From assembly GCF_004016505.1 (NCBI RefSeq), contig NZ_SACR01000006.1, positions 1-64,000 of the forward strand: a stretch of 64,000 nt of DNA. Direction: 5' to 3'. Made by a program: the position numbers and the translations under genes. Below the pieces are notes generated by a model. That model ran no database searches. It was not told the DNA's origin and worked only from the letters and a program-made list of their open reading frames with translations. Positions 8,516 to 16,411 of the stretch are shown here, piece after piece. The stretch's first letter is position 1. Each line of letters begins with the position of its first letter. The stretch is from Rubrivivax rivuli. GTDB taxonomy: Bacteria; Pseudomonadota; Gammaproteobacteria; Burkholderiales; Burkholderiaceae_C.

Positions 8516-9916
8516 ATGCTCGACATCGGCAAGACCCGCAGCAAGCTGCTGGTGCTGGACCGGGCCGGCCAGGTGGTGGCCCAGGCCGACCACGCCAGCG
8601 GCGCCTTGCCGGCCAGCGCGGCCTGCCCGTGGGGCGCGCTGGACACCCCCGGCATCGAAGCCTGGTTGCACGGGGCGATGGAAGCCCTGGGCCCGCTGCG
8701 CCAGCGACTGGCCCGCGTGGTCACCAGCGCGCACGGCGCGGCCTTCGCCGCGGTGGACGACCAAGGCCTTTGCTGGCCCGTGCCCGACTACGAGTTCGAG
8801 GGTTTCGACGAGCGCCCGGCCGACTGGCCGCAGCAGATCGGCGCCTTCACCGAAACGCAGAGCCCCGACCTGCCGCGCGGCCTGAACGCTGCCACGCAGT
8901 TCGACTGGCTGGAGCGCCACGCGCCCGCAACCTTCGCGCGCGGCCAGCTGCTGCCTTATGCGCAGTACTGGGCCTGGTGGCTCAGCGGCGTGGCCGCCAG
9001 CGAGGCCAGTTCGCTGGGCTGCCACACGCATTTGTGGAACCCCACCAGCGGCCAGCCTTCGCTGCTGGCGCAGCGGCGCGGCTGGGCCGGGCGCCTGGCG
9101 CCTGTGCGCCGCGCCTGGGAGGTGCTGGGCCCTGTGCGCCCGGCGCTGGCGCAGCGCCTGGGTCTGCCGCCATCGCTGCGCGTGCACACCGGCGCGCACG
9201 ACAGCAACGCCTGCCTGGCGCGCTACCTGCGCAGCCACCCGCGCATGACGCTGGTGACCACGGGCACCTGGATCGTGGTGATGGCCCCGGGCGCGCCCGA
9301 GCGGCGGCTGGATGCCGAACTCGACCTGCTGGGCAATGTCTCGGTGCGGCACGAGCGGGTGCCCACCGGCCGCTTCATGGGCGGGCGTGAACTGCAGCAG
9401 CTGTGCGCCGGCGCCGAGCCCGAGCTCGCGAACGAAGCCGACCTGCAGCGCCTGCTGCAGCGCGGCGTGATGGCCTGGCCAGGCTTCGAGACCCAGGGCG
9501 GCCCCTTCCGCCAGCGGGCGGGCACCGTGGTCGACGCTCAAGGCGAGATCGCCCTGCAGGCCCTGAGCCCCAGCGAACGCGCCACGCTGGCCGCGATGTA
9601 CGCCGCGCAAGTGACGGCCTGGATCATCGAACGCCTGGGTGGCCTGGGCCCCACCATCGTGGAAGGCCCCTTCTCGCGCAACCCGGTCTACACCGGCGTG
9701 CTGGCGGCGCTGCTGCCGCGCGAGGCGCTGATGGTGAGCGCCGACCCGCTGGAAGGCACGGCCCGCGGCGCCTGGATGCTGGCGCACTGGACCGAGCCTG
9801 CGGTCACCAGCCCGGCCACACAGCCGGCGGTGCCGCTGGGCGGCGCGGCGCTGACGGCGTTGCATGCGCGCTGGTGCGCGCATGCGCAGGGGCTGGTAGC
9901 GGACACCGTGAGCTGA
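8516..9916 (+). CDS. rhaK: L-rhamnulokinase-like FGGY carbohydrate kinase
   Basis: Phosphorylates L-rhamnulose, completing the isomerase-kinase-aldolase route. 466 residues from ATG 8516, the usual size of FGGY kinases. The protein starts directly with the phosphate-binding motif LDIGKTRSKLLVLD, and has HTGAHDSNACLARYL and LVTTGTWIVVMAPG near residues 225-262 and a C-terminal EGPFSRNPVYTGVLAALLP segment. An in-frame TTG at 8468 would extend it by 16 residues, but the ATG places the first strand at the normal position. It is 40 bp after rhaI and is the last operon gene. Rhamnulokinase specificity comes from the neighbours; the sequence alone says FGGY kinase. Confidence 0.88.
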   Translation: MLDIGKTRSKLLVLDRAGQVVAQADHASGALPASAACPWGALDTPGIEAWLHGAMEALGPLRQRLARVVTSAHGAAFAAVDDQGLCWPVPDYEFEGFDERPADWPQQIGAFTETQSPDLPRGLNAATQFDWLERHAPATFARGQLLPYAQYWAWWLSGVAASEASSLGCHTHLWNPTSGQPSLLAQRRGWAGRLAPVRRAWEVLGPVRPALAQRLGLPPSLRVHTGAHDSNACLARYLRSHPRMTLVTTGTWIVVMAPGAPERRLDAELDLLGNVSVRHERVPTGRFMGGRELQQLCAGAEPELANEADLQRLLQRGVMAWPGFETQGGPFRQRAGTVVDAQGEIALQALSPSERATLAAMYAAQVTAWIIERLGGLGPTIVEGPFSRNPVYTGVLAALLPREALMVSADPLEGTARGAWMLAHWTEPAVTSPATQPAVPLGGAALTALHARWCAHAQGLVADTVS

Positions 9917-9985
9917 GGGCCTGCTGCCGGCTGGTGCGGGTGGCCTGCAGGCAGCGGGTGCGCCACTTGCGTGGAAACACGGGCA

Positions 9986-10873
9986 TCAAGACGCCAGCGC
10001 TTGCGCGATGAAGTCGAACACGGTGCGGATGCGGCGGCTGCCGCGCAACTCTCCATGGGCCACCAGCCACATCGGGCCTCGCAGCCGATCGACGCTCACG
10101 CCCAAGCGCTGAACGCGCGGCTCGGCGTCGCCGACGAAGTCCGGCATGACCGTGATCCCCAGCCCGCGCTTGACCATCTCCCATTGAACGATGCGGCTGT
10201 CCGACGTCAGCGTGAAGTTCGGCGCGGACAGGTGCAGGCCCTCGGCCTTCATCAAGGCGATGAAACCGTCGTTGGCTTCGGCGCCAATGAAGCGAGCGTG
10301 TTGCAGATCGGCGAGCCGAGACGGGTTCCCGATGCTCTTCAGGTAGCTTGGCGTCGCGTAGAAGTGGGCGACCAACTCGCCCACGCGCTTCACGATCAGA
10401 TCGGGTTGCGTTGGCTCGAACAGCCGGATGGCGATGTCAGCTTCGCGTCCCTTCAAGTCGCTGGCCGTGTTGGACGCGACGATGCTCACGCTGAGCGCGG
10501 GGAACTGCTGGCCCAGTGCAGCGACGATCTCCGGCAACCGGTAGGTGGCCATGACTTCGCTGGCGCTGACACGCACACTGCCTTGAATGTCGTCCGCCCT
10601 GCCCGCGGCAGCCAGCGAGAGCCGACCGGCTGCCTCGCCCATCGCGCGCACATGGTCGACGAGTGCCGCGCCACTGGGTGTCAGCACCAGGCCCCGGCCC
10701 CGCCGCTCGAACAGCTTCAGGCCGAGTTCCCGCTCCAGTGCTGCCACTTGGCGGCCCAGGGTGGGCTGGGCCACTGCCAAGGCCTTGGCCGCGGCCGACA
10801 GGGAGCCCTGCTCTGCCGTGACGAGAAACGCCCGGGCCCGGTTCCAGTCGAATTTGACGGCCCGCCAATCCAT
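9986..10873 (-). CDS. LysR-family transcriptional regulator
   Basis: About 295 residues. An N-terminal winged helix (FDWNRARAFLVTAEQGSLSAAAKALAVAQPTLGRQVAALERELG) is followed by the effector-binding domain with DIAIRLFEP and a C-terminal GLGITVMPDFVGDAEP segment. It belongs to the subgroup that starts MxW...FDWNRxRAFL. ATG 10873 gives the family's normal start; ATG 10885 and TTG 10897 are in frame. It is convergent with rhaK and so probably unrelated to rhamnose. The divergent neighbour to the right seems decayed, so its present target may be itself. Base composition is lower in GC than the genes on either side. Confidence 0.87.
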   Translation of the reverse strand: MDWRAVKFDWNRARAFLVTAEQGSLSAAAKALAVAQPTLGRQVAALERELGLKLFERRGRGLVLTPSGAALVDHVRAMGEAAGRLSLAAAGRADDIQGSVRVSASEVMATYRLPEIVAALGQQFPALSVSIVASNTASDLKGREADIAIRLFEPTQPDLIVKRVGELVAHFYATPSYLKSIGNPSRLADLQHARFIGAEANDGFIALMKAEGLHLSAPNFTLTSDSRIVQWEMVKRGLGITVMPDFVGDAEPRVQRLGVSVDRLRGPMWLVAHGELRGSRRIRTVFDFIAQALAS

Positions 10874-10878
10874 GCGAG

Positions 10879-10898
10879 TTTGCATATCAGTTGGCAAA
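10879..10898. promoter_or_regulatory. LysR-type dyad at the start of the LysR gene
   Basis: TTTGC (10879-10883) and GCAAA (10894-10898) form a perfect inverted repeat with a 10-bp spacer, the size and form of a LysR-type (T-N11-A) binding site. It abuts the preferred start codon and covers the alternative starts, consistent with autorepression. A second dyad, GAATCA (10907-10912) with TGATTC (10936-10941), lies further out in the divergent region. Confidence 0.45.
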
Positions 10899-10943
10899 TT
10901 GTGACCGAATCATATTCATTGATGCACAGATAGACTGATTCGC

Positions 10944-11252
10944 ATGGATTCGACATGCCGTCAGACCGCTCCAGTTTCCGTGCCATCACGCTGCTTTGCG
11001 CTCTTGTTGATGCTCTTCATCGAGCTTCCTGCAGCACAAGCAAGCCCGAATGACGGCATCTTCGGCGCCTACGTTCGAGCCGAGCTTGGCATCAGCAGGT
11101 TCGCCTTGGCCGGCCCCGCCACGCGCTGCTCTTCCGATGACCGGGGCCGGGCCGGCGAGCTCTGGCGCTGACCTTGAACTTCGACCACTGCGGCGAGCTT
11201 GCGAACGCGGTCAAGGCCGAGTCCTGGGCCTTTGGGCTCCACTTCACGCTGT
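10944..11252 (+). pseudogene. Possible remnant of a secreted or outer-membrane protein gene
   Basis: A 75-codon frame starts MDSTCRQ and has a credible signal peptide (hydrophobic CFALLLMLFIELPAAQA, residues 17-33), then SPNDGIFGAYVRAELGISRF. It ends at a TGA (11169-11171). A second frame running to 11252 encodes ALTLNFDHCGELANAVKAES followed by WAFGLHFTL, which looks like a terminal beta-strand of an outer-membrane barrel. The two parts look like the ends of one small barrel protein joined by deletion and a frame change. No intact family could be recognised. It may instead be a short real peptide with a coincidental downstream frame. Divergent from the LysR gene, which could have been its regulator. 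Confidence 0.35.
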
Positions 11253-11259
11253 GAAAGAC

Positions 11260-12009
11260 ATGAACGCTCCATCCCACACAGCGCGTGGCAAAACGCCTCA
11301 GAGCGCTGACGCTGCTTCGCCCGGCCCTGCGGCGACCCCGGTGCAAGGGGGATCGGCCACAAGCACTGCAGAAGGGCTGGTGCTGGCTGGCCTGATAACG
11401 CTTTGTCTGGTGCCTGCCGTGGCAGGAGTGGCCCGCCTCGTGCAGTTGTACGTCGGCGGGGCCGTCACGCCTGAGAACGCGCGTTTCTTCGCTTCGCCCT
11501 GGCCGGTGGTACTTCACATCGTGGGGTCGCTGGCGTTTGGCGTGGGGGGCGCGCTGCAGCTTCTTCCGTCTCTGCGCCAAAGCCGCCCCGCCTTGCATCG
11601 CATGCTTGGGCGCATGCTGGTGGCTTTCGGGATGCTGTCGGCACTGTCCGGCCTGTGGATGACCCAGTTCTATCCGCCGGCAACGATGAACTTCGATGGT
11701 CCTGCGCTGCAGGTCATCAGGCTCTGTGTTGGGTTTGGCATGGTGCTGACGCTGTGGCTCGGGTATCGCGCCGCAGTGCAACGCCGGCTGGCGCAGCACC
11801 GGCGCTGGATGCTGCGCGCCTACGCGCTCGCGCTCGGGGCCGGCACGCAGGTTCTCACGCACCTGCCTTGGCTCTTGTTTCCAGCATGGCACGGCGAGAC
11901 CTTGCGAGCCCTTTGCATGGCCGCTGGTTGGCTCATCAACCTTGGCGTTGCCGAGTGGGTCATCGCCAGACACCCAGGCGTCGGCCGCAGGCCGGTGCAG
12001 GCCCGGTAG
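11260..12009 (+). CDS. DUF2306 family membrane protein
   Basis: 249-residue integral membrane protein. After a hydrophilic N-terminus (about 40 residues) there are roughly six or seven hydrophobic segments, beginning GLVLAGLITLCLVPAVAGVARL and WPVVLHIVGSLAFGVGGALQLL. The family pattern is seen in HRMLGRMLVAFGMLSALSGLWM, RAAVQRRLAQHRRWMLRAYAL and GAGTQVL. The histidines preceding the helices are typical of this family, whose function is unknown. ATG 11260 is chosen; the longer frame from 11050 reads through the remnant upstream. It lies in the AT-richer patch. Confidence 0.78.
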   Translation: MNAPSHTARGKTPQSADAASPGPAATPVQGGSATSTAEGLVLAGLITLCLVPAVAGVARLVQLYVGGAVTPENARFFASPWPVVLHIVGSLAFGVGGALQLLPSLRQSRPALHRMLGRMLVAFGMLSALSGLWMTQFYPPATMNFDGPALQVIRLCVGFGMVLTLWLGYRAAVQRRLAQHRRWMLRAYALALGAGTQVLTHLPWLLFPAWHGETLRALCMAAGWLINLGVAEWVIARHPGVGRRPVQAR

Positions 12010-12060
12010 AGCCAGCATCGGGGGCGGCCGCTTAGCGCCACTTTGGCCGGCGGCACCGAC

Positions 12061-12837
12061 ATGACCGACTTTGACATGCACTTCGACCCGCAGATTCCCC
12101 GTGAAACCGATGTCGCAAGCGGCTTGCCCATCGGGCCCCGGCTTGTCGCGACCGGGCCCGCGCCGCGGCCTGAGCGCATCACGCTGGAAGGACGCTACTG
12201 CCGCCTGGAGCCCTTTGATGCTTCGCGCCACGCAGAGGGTCTCTTTCAGGCCTGCACGCCCCCAGACGCGGGCGCACGCTTCCTTTACCTGTCGGAAGAG
12301 CCTCCCCGATCGGTGGCGGAGATGCACGCCTGGATGACCGACAAGGCGAAGAGCCAGGACCCGTTGTTCTTCACGGTCATCGACGCGACCCGTGGTCGGG
12401 CTCTCGGCCGTCAAGCGCTCATGCGCATCGAACCGACCCACCGCGTCATCGAGATTGGCAGCATCTACTGGGGCCCGGAGATGTCCCGTTCGCGCATCTC
12501 GACCGAGGCGCAGTACCTGTTCATGAAGTACGCGTTCGAACTTGGCTACCGTCGCTACGAATGGAAGTGCAACGCGCTGAATGCGCCATCGCGTGCCGCG
12601 GCGTTGCGCTTCGGGTTTGTCTATGAAGGCCACTTTCGCCGGGCCGCCGTGGTCAAGGGCCGCAGCCGCGACACGAGCTGGTTCTCGATCCTTGATGAGG
12701 AATGGCCAGCGCTGCAGCGGGCTTACGAGACCTGGCTCCGGCCAGCGAACTTTGATGAGGCAGGGCGGCAGCGGCAGCGGCTGTCGGCGCTGACACGCAT
12801 CGCAAGCAGCGAAACGAGCGTTCAAGACGGCGCGTGA
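12061..12837 (+). CDS. GNAT-family N-acetyltransferase, RimJ/RimL type
   Basis: 258 residues. The domain from about residue 40 (ITLEGRYCRLEPFDASRHAEGL) to 225 is a GNAT fold of the kind that modifies N-termini or small amines. Visible elements are FFTVIDATRGRALGRQALMRIEPTHRVIEIGSIYW, the acetyl-CoA loop region PEMSRSRISTEAQYLFMKYAFE, and the typical YRRYEWKCNALNAPSRAAALRFGFVYEG. ATG 12061 is preferred; an in-frame TTG at 12043 is less likely. It stands 51 bp after the DUF2306 gene on the same strand and may share its transcript. The substrate is unknown. Confidence 0.83.
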   Translation: MTDFDMHFDPQIPRETDVASGLPIGPRLVATGPAPRPERITLEGRYCRLEPFDASRHAEGLFQACTPPDAGARFLYLSEEPPRSVAEMHAWMTDKAKSQDPLFFTVIDATRGRALGRQALMRIEPTHRVIEIGSIYWGPEMSRSRISTEAQYLFMKYAFELGYRRYEWKCNALNAPSRAAALRFGFVYEGHFRRAAVVKGRSRDTSWFSILDEEWPALQRAYETWLRPANFDEAGRQRQRLSALTRIASSETSVQDGA

Positions 12838-12946
12838 GGTTTGGAGACGGCCTTCCACGCAGGCCGAACGACAATCACCGCCCGAGCGAGCCACGCGCTG
12901 GCTGGACATCCCGTCCCCACCCACCGCTGCCGCCGTCAGTTTCCTC

Positions 12947-13960
12947 ATGACCGACGTCCCTCCCACGACCTTGCCGAAGTGGCCCCACGCCTACCCGGCC
13001 AGCGGCGCCCACGCCACCCTCAAACACCTCCACGAGGATTTCGTCGTCACCGAGCTGCCGATGCAGCTGCCCGCCGGTGAGGGCGAACATGTGTGGCTGG
13101 ATGTCGAGAAGAACGGCGCCAACACGGCCTTCGTCGCGCAGCAGCTGGCCGCTGCTGCTGGCGTGGAGGACAGGGACGTGGGTTATGCCGGCCTCAAGGA
13201 CCGCCACGCCCTCACGCGCCAATGGTTCAGCCTCTACCTGCCGAAGGGCGAGACACCCGACCTGAAGCAGCTGCAGCACCCGGAGTTCAAGGTTCTCGCG
13301 CAAAGCCGCCATGTGAAGAAGCTGCGCCCCGGCGACCTGCAGGGCAACCGCTTCCGCATCGTGCTGCGCAAGGTGGTGGGTGAGCGCGCCGCGGTGGAGG
13401 CCAATCTCCAGGCCATCGCAGCGCAGGGCGTGCCCAACTACTTCGGCGCGCAGCGCTTCGGTTTCGACGGTGGCAACGTCGAGCAGGGCCGGGCCATGCT
13501 GGCGCGCGAGATCCGTGTGCGCAACCCGAAGAAGAAGGGCCTGTACCTCTCGGCGGTGCGCTCCTTCGTCTTCAACGAGGTGTTGGCACAGCGCATCCAG
13601 CAGGGGCTGTGGGGCCAGACCCTGCCCGGTGATGTGCTGGACGATGCCGGCCACCCCACCGGCCCGCTGTGGGGGCGCGGCCGGGTGGCCACCACCGAGC
13701 AGGCGCAGGCCCTGGAGAACGCCGTGGCCGGGCGCCACGCCGTCCTCTGCGACGGCATGGAGCACGCCGGCCTGGACCAGGAGCGCCGCGCGCTGGTGGT
13801 GAAGCCGGCCGAGCTGAGCTGGGCCTGGCCGCTGCCCGACCAGCTGGTGCTGGCCTTCACCCTTCCGGCAGGCGCCTACGCCACCGTGGTGCTGGACGAG
13901 ATCCTCCGCACCACCGAGCCCGAGCGTCACGCAGGCGACGCGGCCGTCTCCGTGGATTGA
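12947..13960 (+). CDS. truD: tRNA pseudouridine(13) synthase
   Basis: Converts uridine 13 of certain tRNAs to pseudouridine. 337 residues, slightly short of but close to family length. The conserved catalytic segment is DVGYAGLKDRHALTRQWFS near residues 75-93, with the nucleophilic Asp in LKDRHA. NRFRIVLRK, QGVPNYFGAQRFG (near 160-172) and FVFNEVLAQRI are other TruD landmarks. The insertion domain typical of TruD lies between about 175 and 290. It opens a rightward pair with selO (78 bp spacing). Housekeeping gene; assignment firm. Confidence 0.96.
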   Translation: MTDVPPTTLPKWPHAYPASGAHATLKHLHEDFVVTELPMQLPAGEGEHVWLDVEKNGANTAFVAQQLAAAAGVEDRDVGYAGLKDRHALTRQWFSLYLPKGETPDLKQLQHPEFKVLAQSRHVKKLRPGDLQGNRFRIVLRKVVGERAAVEANLQAIAAQGVPNYFGAQRFGFDGGNVEQGRAMLAREIRVRNPKKKGLYLSAVRSFVFNEVLAQRIQQGLWGQTLPGDVLDDAGHPTGPLWGRGRVATTEQAQALENAVAGRHAVLCDGMEHAGLDQERRALVVKPAELSWAWPLPDQLVLAFTLPAGAYATVVLDEILRTTEPERHAGDAAVSVD

Positions 13961-14038
13961 ACGGCCGGCGCGGGAGCGCACGCGCGCCGCGCCTTGCGGG
14001 CACACTGCGGGGCCGTCTTCCTCAGGCCCGGTCTGCCC

Positions 14039-15541
14039 ATGCCCGCCTTCCGCTTCGACAACACCTACGCCCGCGAGCTGCCTGGCTTCTACACCGCGTG
14101 GCAGCCCGCGCGCGTGCCGGCGCCGCAGCCGCTGTACTTCAACGCCGCGCTGGCCGAAGAGCTGGGCCTGGACGCCACCGCGCTGCAGGGCGAGGCCGGC
14201 GCGGCGGTGTTCGCTGGCAACGTGGTGCCCGAGGGCGCCGAGCCGCTCGCGCAGGCCTACGCCGGCCACCAGTTCGGCGGCTTTTCGCCGCGCCTGGGCG
14301 ATGGCCGCGCGCTGCTGCTGGGCGAGGTGATCGACAGCCACGGCCAACGCCGCGACATCGCGCTCAAGGGCTCGGGCCGCACGCCCTACTCCCGCGGCGG
14401 CGACGGCAAGGCCGCGGTGGGCCCGATGCTGCGCGAGGTGCTGATCGGCGAAGCCATGCACGCCCTGGGCATCCCCACCACGCGCGCCTTGGCCGTGGCC
14501 GCCACGGGCGAGCGTGTGCTGCGTGAGAGGCCCTGGCCCGGCGCCGTGCTGACGCGCGTGGCCGCCAGCCACCTGCGTGTGGGCACCTTCCAGTTTTTCC
14601 TGGCCGAGGGCGACTTGCCCAGGCTGCGCCAGCTGCTCGATTACGCCATCGCCCGGCACGACCCCGCACTGGCCGGCACGCCCGGCCGCGAAATGGCCTT
14701 CCTGCGCGCGGTGGCGCAGCGCCAGGCGCGGCTGATCGCGCAATGGATGAACGTGGGCTTCATCCACGGCGTGATGAACACCGACAACATGACGATCTCG
14801 GGCGAGACCATCGATTACGGCCCCTGCGCCTTCATGGAGGCCTACAGCCCCGACACCGTCTTCAGCAGCATCGACCACGGCGGCCGTTACGCCTACGGCA
14901 ACCAGCCCGGCATCGCGCGCTGGAACCTGGCGCGCCTGGCCGAGACCCTGCTGCCGCTGGTGGCCGACGAAAACGACGAAGCCGCCGTGCAGCGCGTGGT
15001 GGCCGAGGCCACGGCGGTGATCGACGGCTTCCCGGTCTGGTGCGCGCAGGCGCTGCTGCAAGGGCAGCGCGCCAAGCTCGGCCTGCAGGCCACGGCCGAT
15101 GACGAAGAAGACGGCCGCCTCGTCGATGCCTGGCTCGCGCTGCTGCAAAACCAGGCGGTGGATTTCACGCTCGCGTGGCGGCTGCTGGCCGACGCAGCCG
15201 AAGGCCGGCCCGAGCCGCTGCGCGACCAGTTCCGCGACCGCGCTGCGCTCGATGCGTGGCTGCAGCGCTGGCAGCAGCGCCTGGCGCAAGACCACGCCGC
15301 ATTGCCCCTGCCGCCCGCCGAACGCGCTGCGGCCATGCGCCGCGTGAGCCCCTGGGTCATCCCGCGCAACCACCAGGTGGAAGCCGCACTCGCCGCGGCC
15401 ACGGCGGGCGACATGGCGCCCTTCCACACGCTGCTGGCCGCGCTGCAGCGGCCCTTCGACAGCGACCCGGCGCTGGCGCCCTACGCCGTGCCGGCGCCGC
15501 TGGCAGAGACCGCGGCCTACCAGACCTTCTGCGGCACCTGA
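14039..15541 (+). CDS. selO: Protein adenylyltransferase SelO (YdiU family)
   Basis: Pseudokinase-fold enzyme that transfers AMP to protein Ser/Thr/Tyr residues, linked to oxidative-stress responses. 500 residues, full family length. Landmarks: YAGHQFGGFSPRLGDGRALLLGE near residues 77-99, the nucleotide-binding LKGSGRTPYSRGGDGKA near 110-126, and GFIHGVMNTDNMTISGETIDYGPCAFME (catalytic Asp region near 240-267). It ends TAAYQTFCGT; it lacks the C-terminal Cys/Sec of eukaryotic SelO, as bacterial members commonly do. ATG 14039 begins the canonical FDNTYARELPGFYT region. Its stop codon is built into a palindrome shared with the convergent gene. Confidence 0.95.
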   Translation: MPAFRFDNTYARELPGFYTAWQPARVPAPQPLYFNAALAEELGLDATALQGEAGAAVFAGNVVPEGAEPLAQAYAGHQFGGFSPRLGDGRALLLGEVIDSHGQRRDIALKGSGRTPYSRGGDGKAAVGPMLREVLIGEAMHALGIPTTRALAVAATGERVLRERPWPGAVLTRVAASHLRVGTFQFFLAEGDLPRLRQLLDYAIARHDPALAGTPGREMAFLRAVAQRQARLIAQWMNVGFIHGVMNTDNMTISGETIDYGPCAFMEAYSPDTVFSSIDHGGRYAYGNQPGIARWNLARLAETLLPLVADENDEAAVQRVVAEATAVIDGFPVWCAQALLQGQRAKLGLQATADDEEDGRLVDAWLALLQNQAVDFTLAWRLLADAAEGRPEPLRDQFRDRAALDAWLQRWQQRLAQDHAALPLPPAERAAAMRRVSPWVIPRNHQVEAALAAATAGDMAPFHTLLAALQRPFDSDPALAPYAVPAPLAETAAYQTFCGT

Positions 15542-15568
15542 GCGCGGCCCGGGCGCGGGCCGCGCTCA
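15539..15568. terminator. Bidirectional hairpin formed by two convergent stop codons
   Basis: The left arm TGAGCGCGGCCC starts with the selO stop codon. The right arm GGGCCGCGCTCA ends with the reverse-strand stop of the neighbouring gene. The arms are perfectly complementary over 12 bp with a 6-bp loop. There is no T-tract, so it would act as a strong stem in both directions rather than as a textbook intrinsic terminator. Confidence 0.6.
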
Positions 15569-16312
15569 GGCCAGCATCACGCCGGCGTCGTGCCACAACT
15601 GCACCGACGTGAAGTGGCTGTCGTCCATGGCGTTGTCGTGGTTGGCGCGCATCAGGCTGAGCACCTTCAGCTCGCGCGGCGAGAGCTTCAGCGAGAGGTC
15701 GGCCGGCAGCGGCACGGCCACGCCTTGCGCCCCCGGCCCGCTGGCGGCCGTGGCGCCCGTGACGGTCCATCGGAACCAGTTGGCCGACGACATCGGCCAC
15801 ACCCACCAATCGGCGCTGCGGCAATCGGCCACGCTGCCGTGGGTGCCGTTGTTCGTCACCCACCACATGGTCTTGCCCTTGAAGAGGCGCATCGTGCCGG
15901 GGATGGAGCCGTAAGGCCGGTACTCGGCGAAGCGCCCTGCGTCTTGCGTGGCTTCGGCGGGCGGCAGGATGCGTTCGCGGTTGCCGTAGTCGAAGGCCTT
16001 CTCGCTCACTTTCCACTTGAAGGGGGCACCGCTGCGCGGGTCGGACATCAGGTCACCGCCCCAGGCCACGCTGATCCAGCGCTTGGTGAGGGCGGCCACG
16101 GTCTCCACCTGCAGGCCCTGGTCGGGCTCGCGGTACATGATGCGCAGGTAGCGGTCCATGTACTCGTGCATCTTCACGCAGTCGGCCGACAGCGTGGAAG
16201 CCGCCGGGTTGCTGCTGAGGTGGTCTCGCAAGGCGTCGACGACGATTCGTGCAACCCCTGCATCGAATTCCGGCCTGCCGAGGTAGCGCACGCAGTTCAG
16301 GGGCGGGATCAT
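15566..16312 (-). CDS. Hypothetical protein, Trp-rich
   Basis: 248 residues; no family recognised. It has no signal peptide and no clear membrane segment. It has eleven or twelve tryptophans, clustered in MWWVTNNGTHGSVADC and SADWWVWPMSSANWFRWTVTG near residues 150-190, followed by LPADLSLKLSPRELKVLSLM. The N-terminal part (residues 1-70) looks helical. The ATG at 16312 begins MIPPLNCVRYLG and the region fits normal coding bias. It is transcribed alone, convergent with selO and 99 bp downstream of modE; the gap holds nothing I could name. Coding status is credible, function unknown. Confidence 0.7.
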   Translation of the reverse strand: MIPPLNCVRYLGRPEFDAGVARIVVDALRDHLSSNPAASTLSADCVKMHEYMDRYLRIMYREPDQGLQVETVAALTKRWISVAWGGDLMSDPRSGAPFKWKVSEKAFDYGNRERILPPAEATQDAGRFAEYRPYGSIPGTMRLFKGKTMWWVTNNGTHGSVADCRSADWWVWPMSSANWFRWTVTGATAASGPGAQGVAVPLPADLSLKLSPRELKVLSLMRANHDNAMDDSHFTSVQLWHDAGVMLA

Positions 16313-16411
16313 GGCTCTTCCTCGGTCCGGCTTGGAGGTGGCGGCAGGCTACGCCAGTTCGCGGGCTGGAACCAGCGCTGGCCCCTAGCTTGTCGGCGCC
16401 TGCGCCCGCCT

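Noticed and set aside
4815..8724. Leftward frames over the rhamnose operon (4815-5894, 5904-7250, 7186-8724)
   Set aside because: Antisense shadows of well-supported enzymes, with low-complexity His/Ala/Arg composition.
12875..15427. 850-codon leftward frame antisense to truD and selO
   Set aside because: Lies opposite two firmly assigned genes and its product has no recognisable motif.
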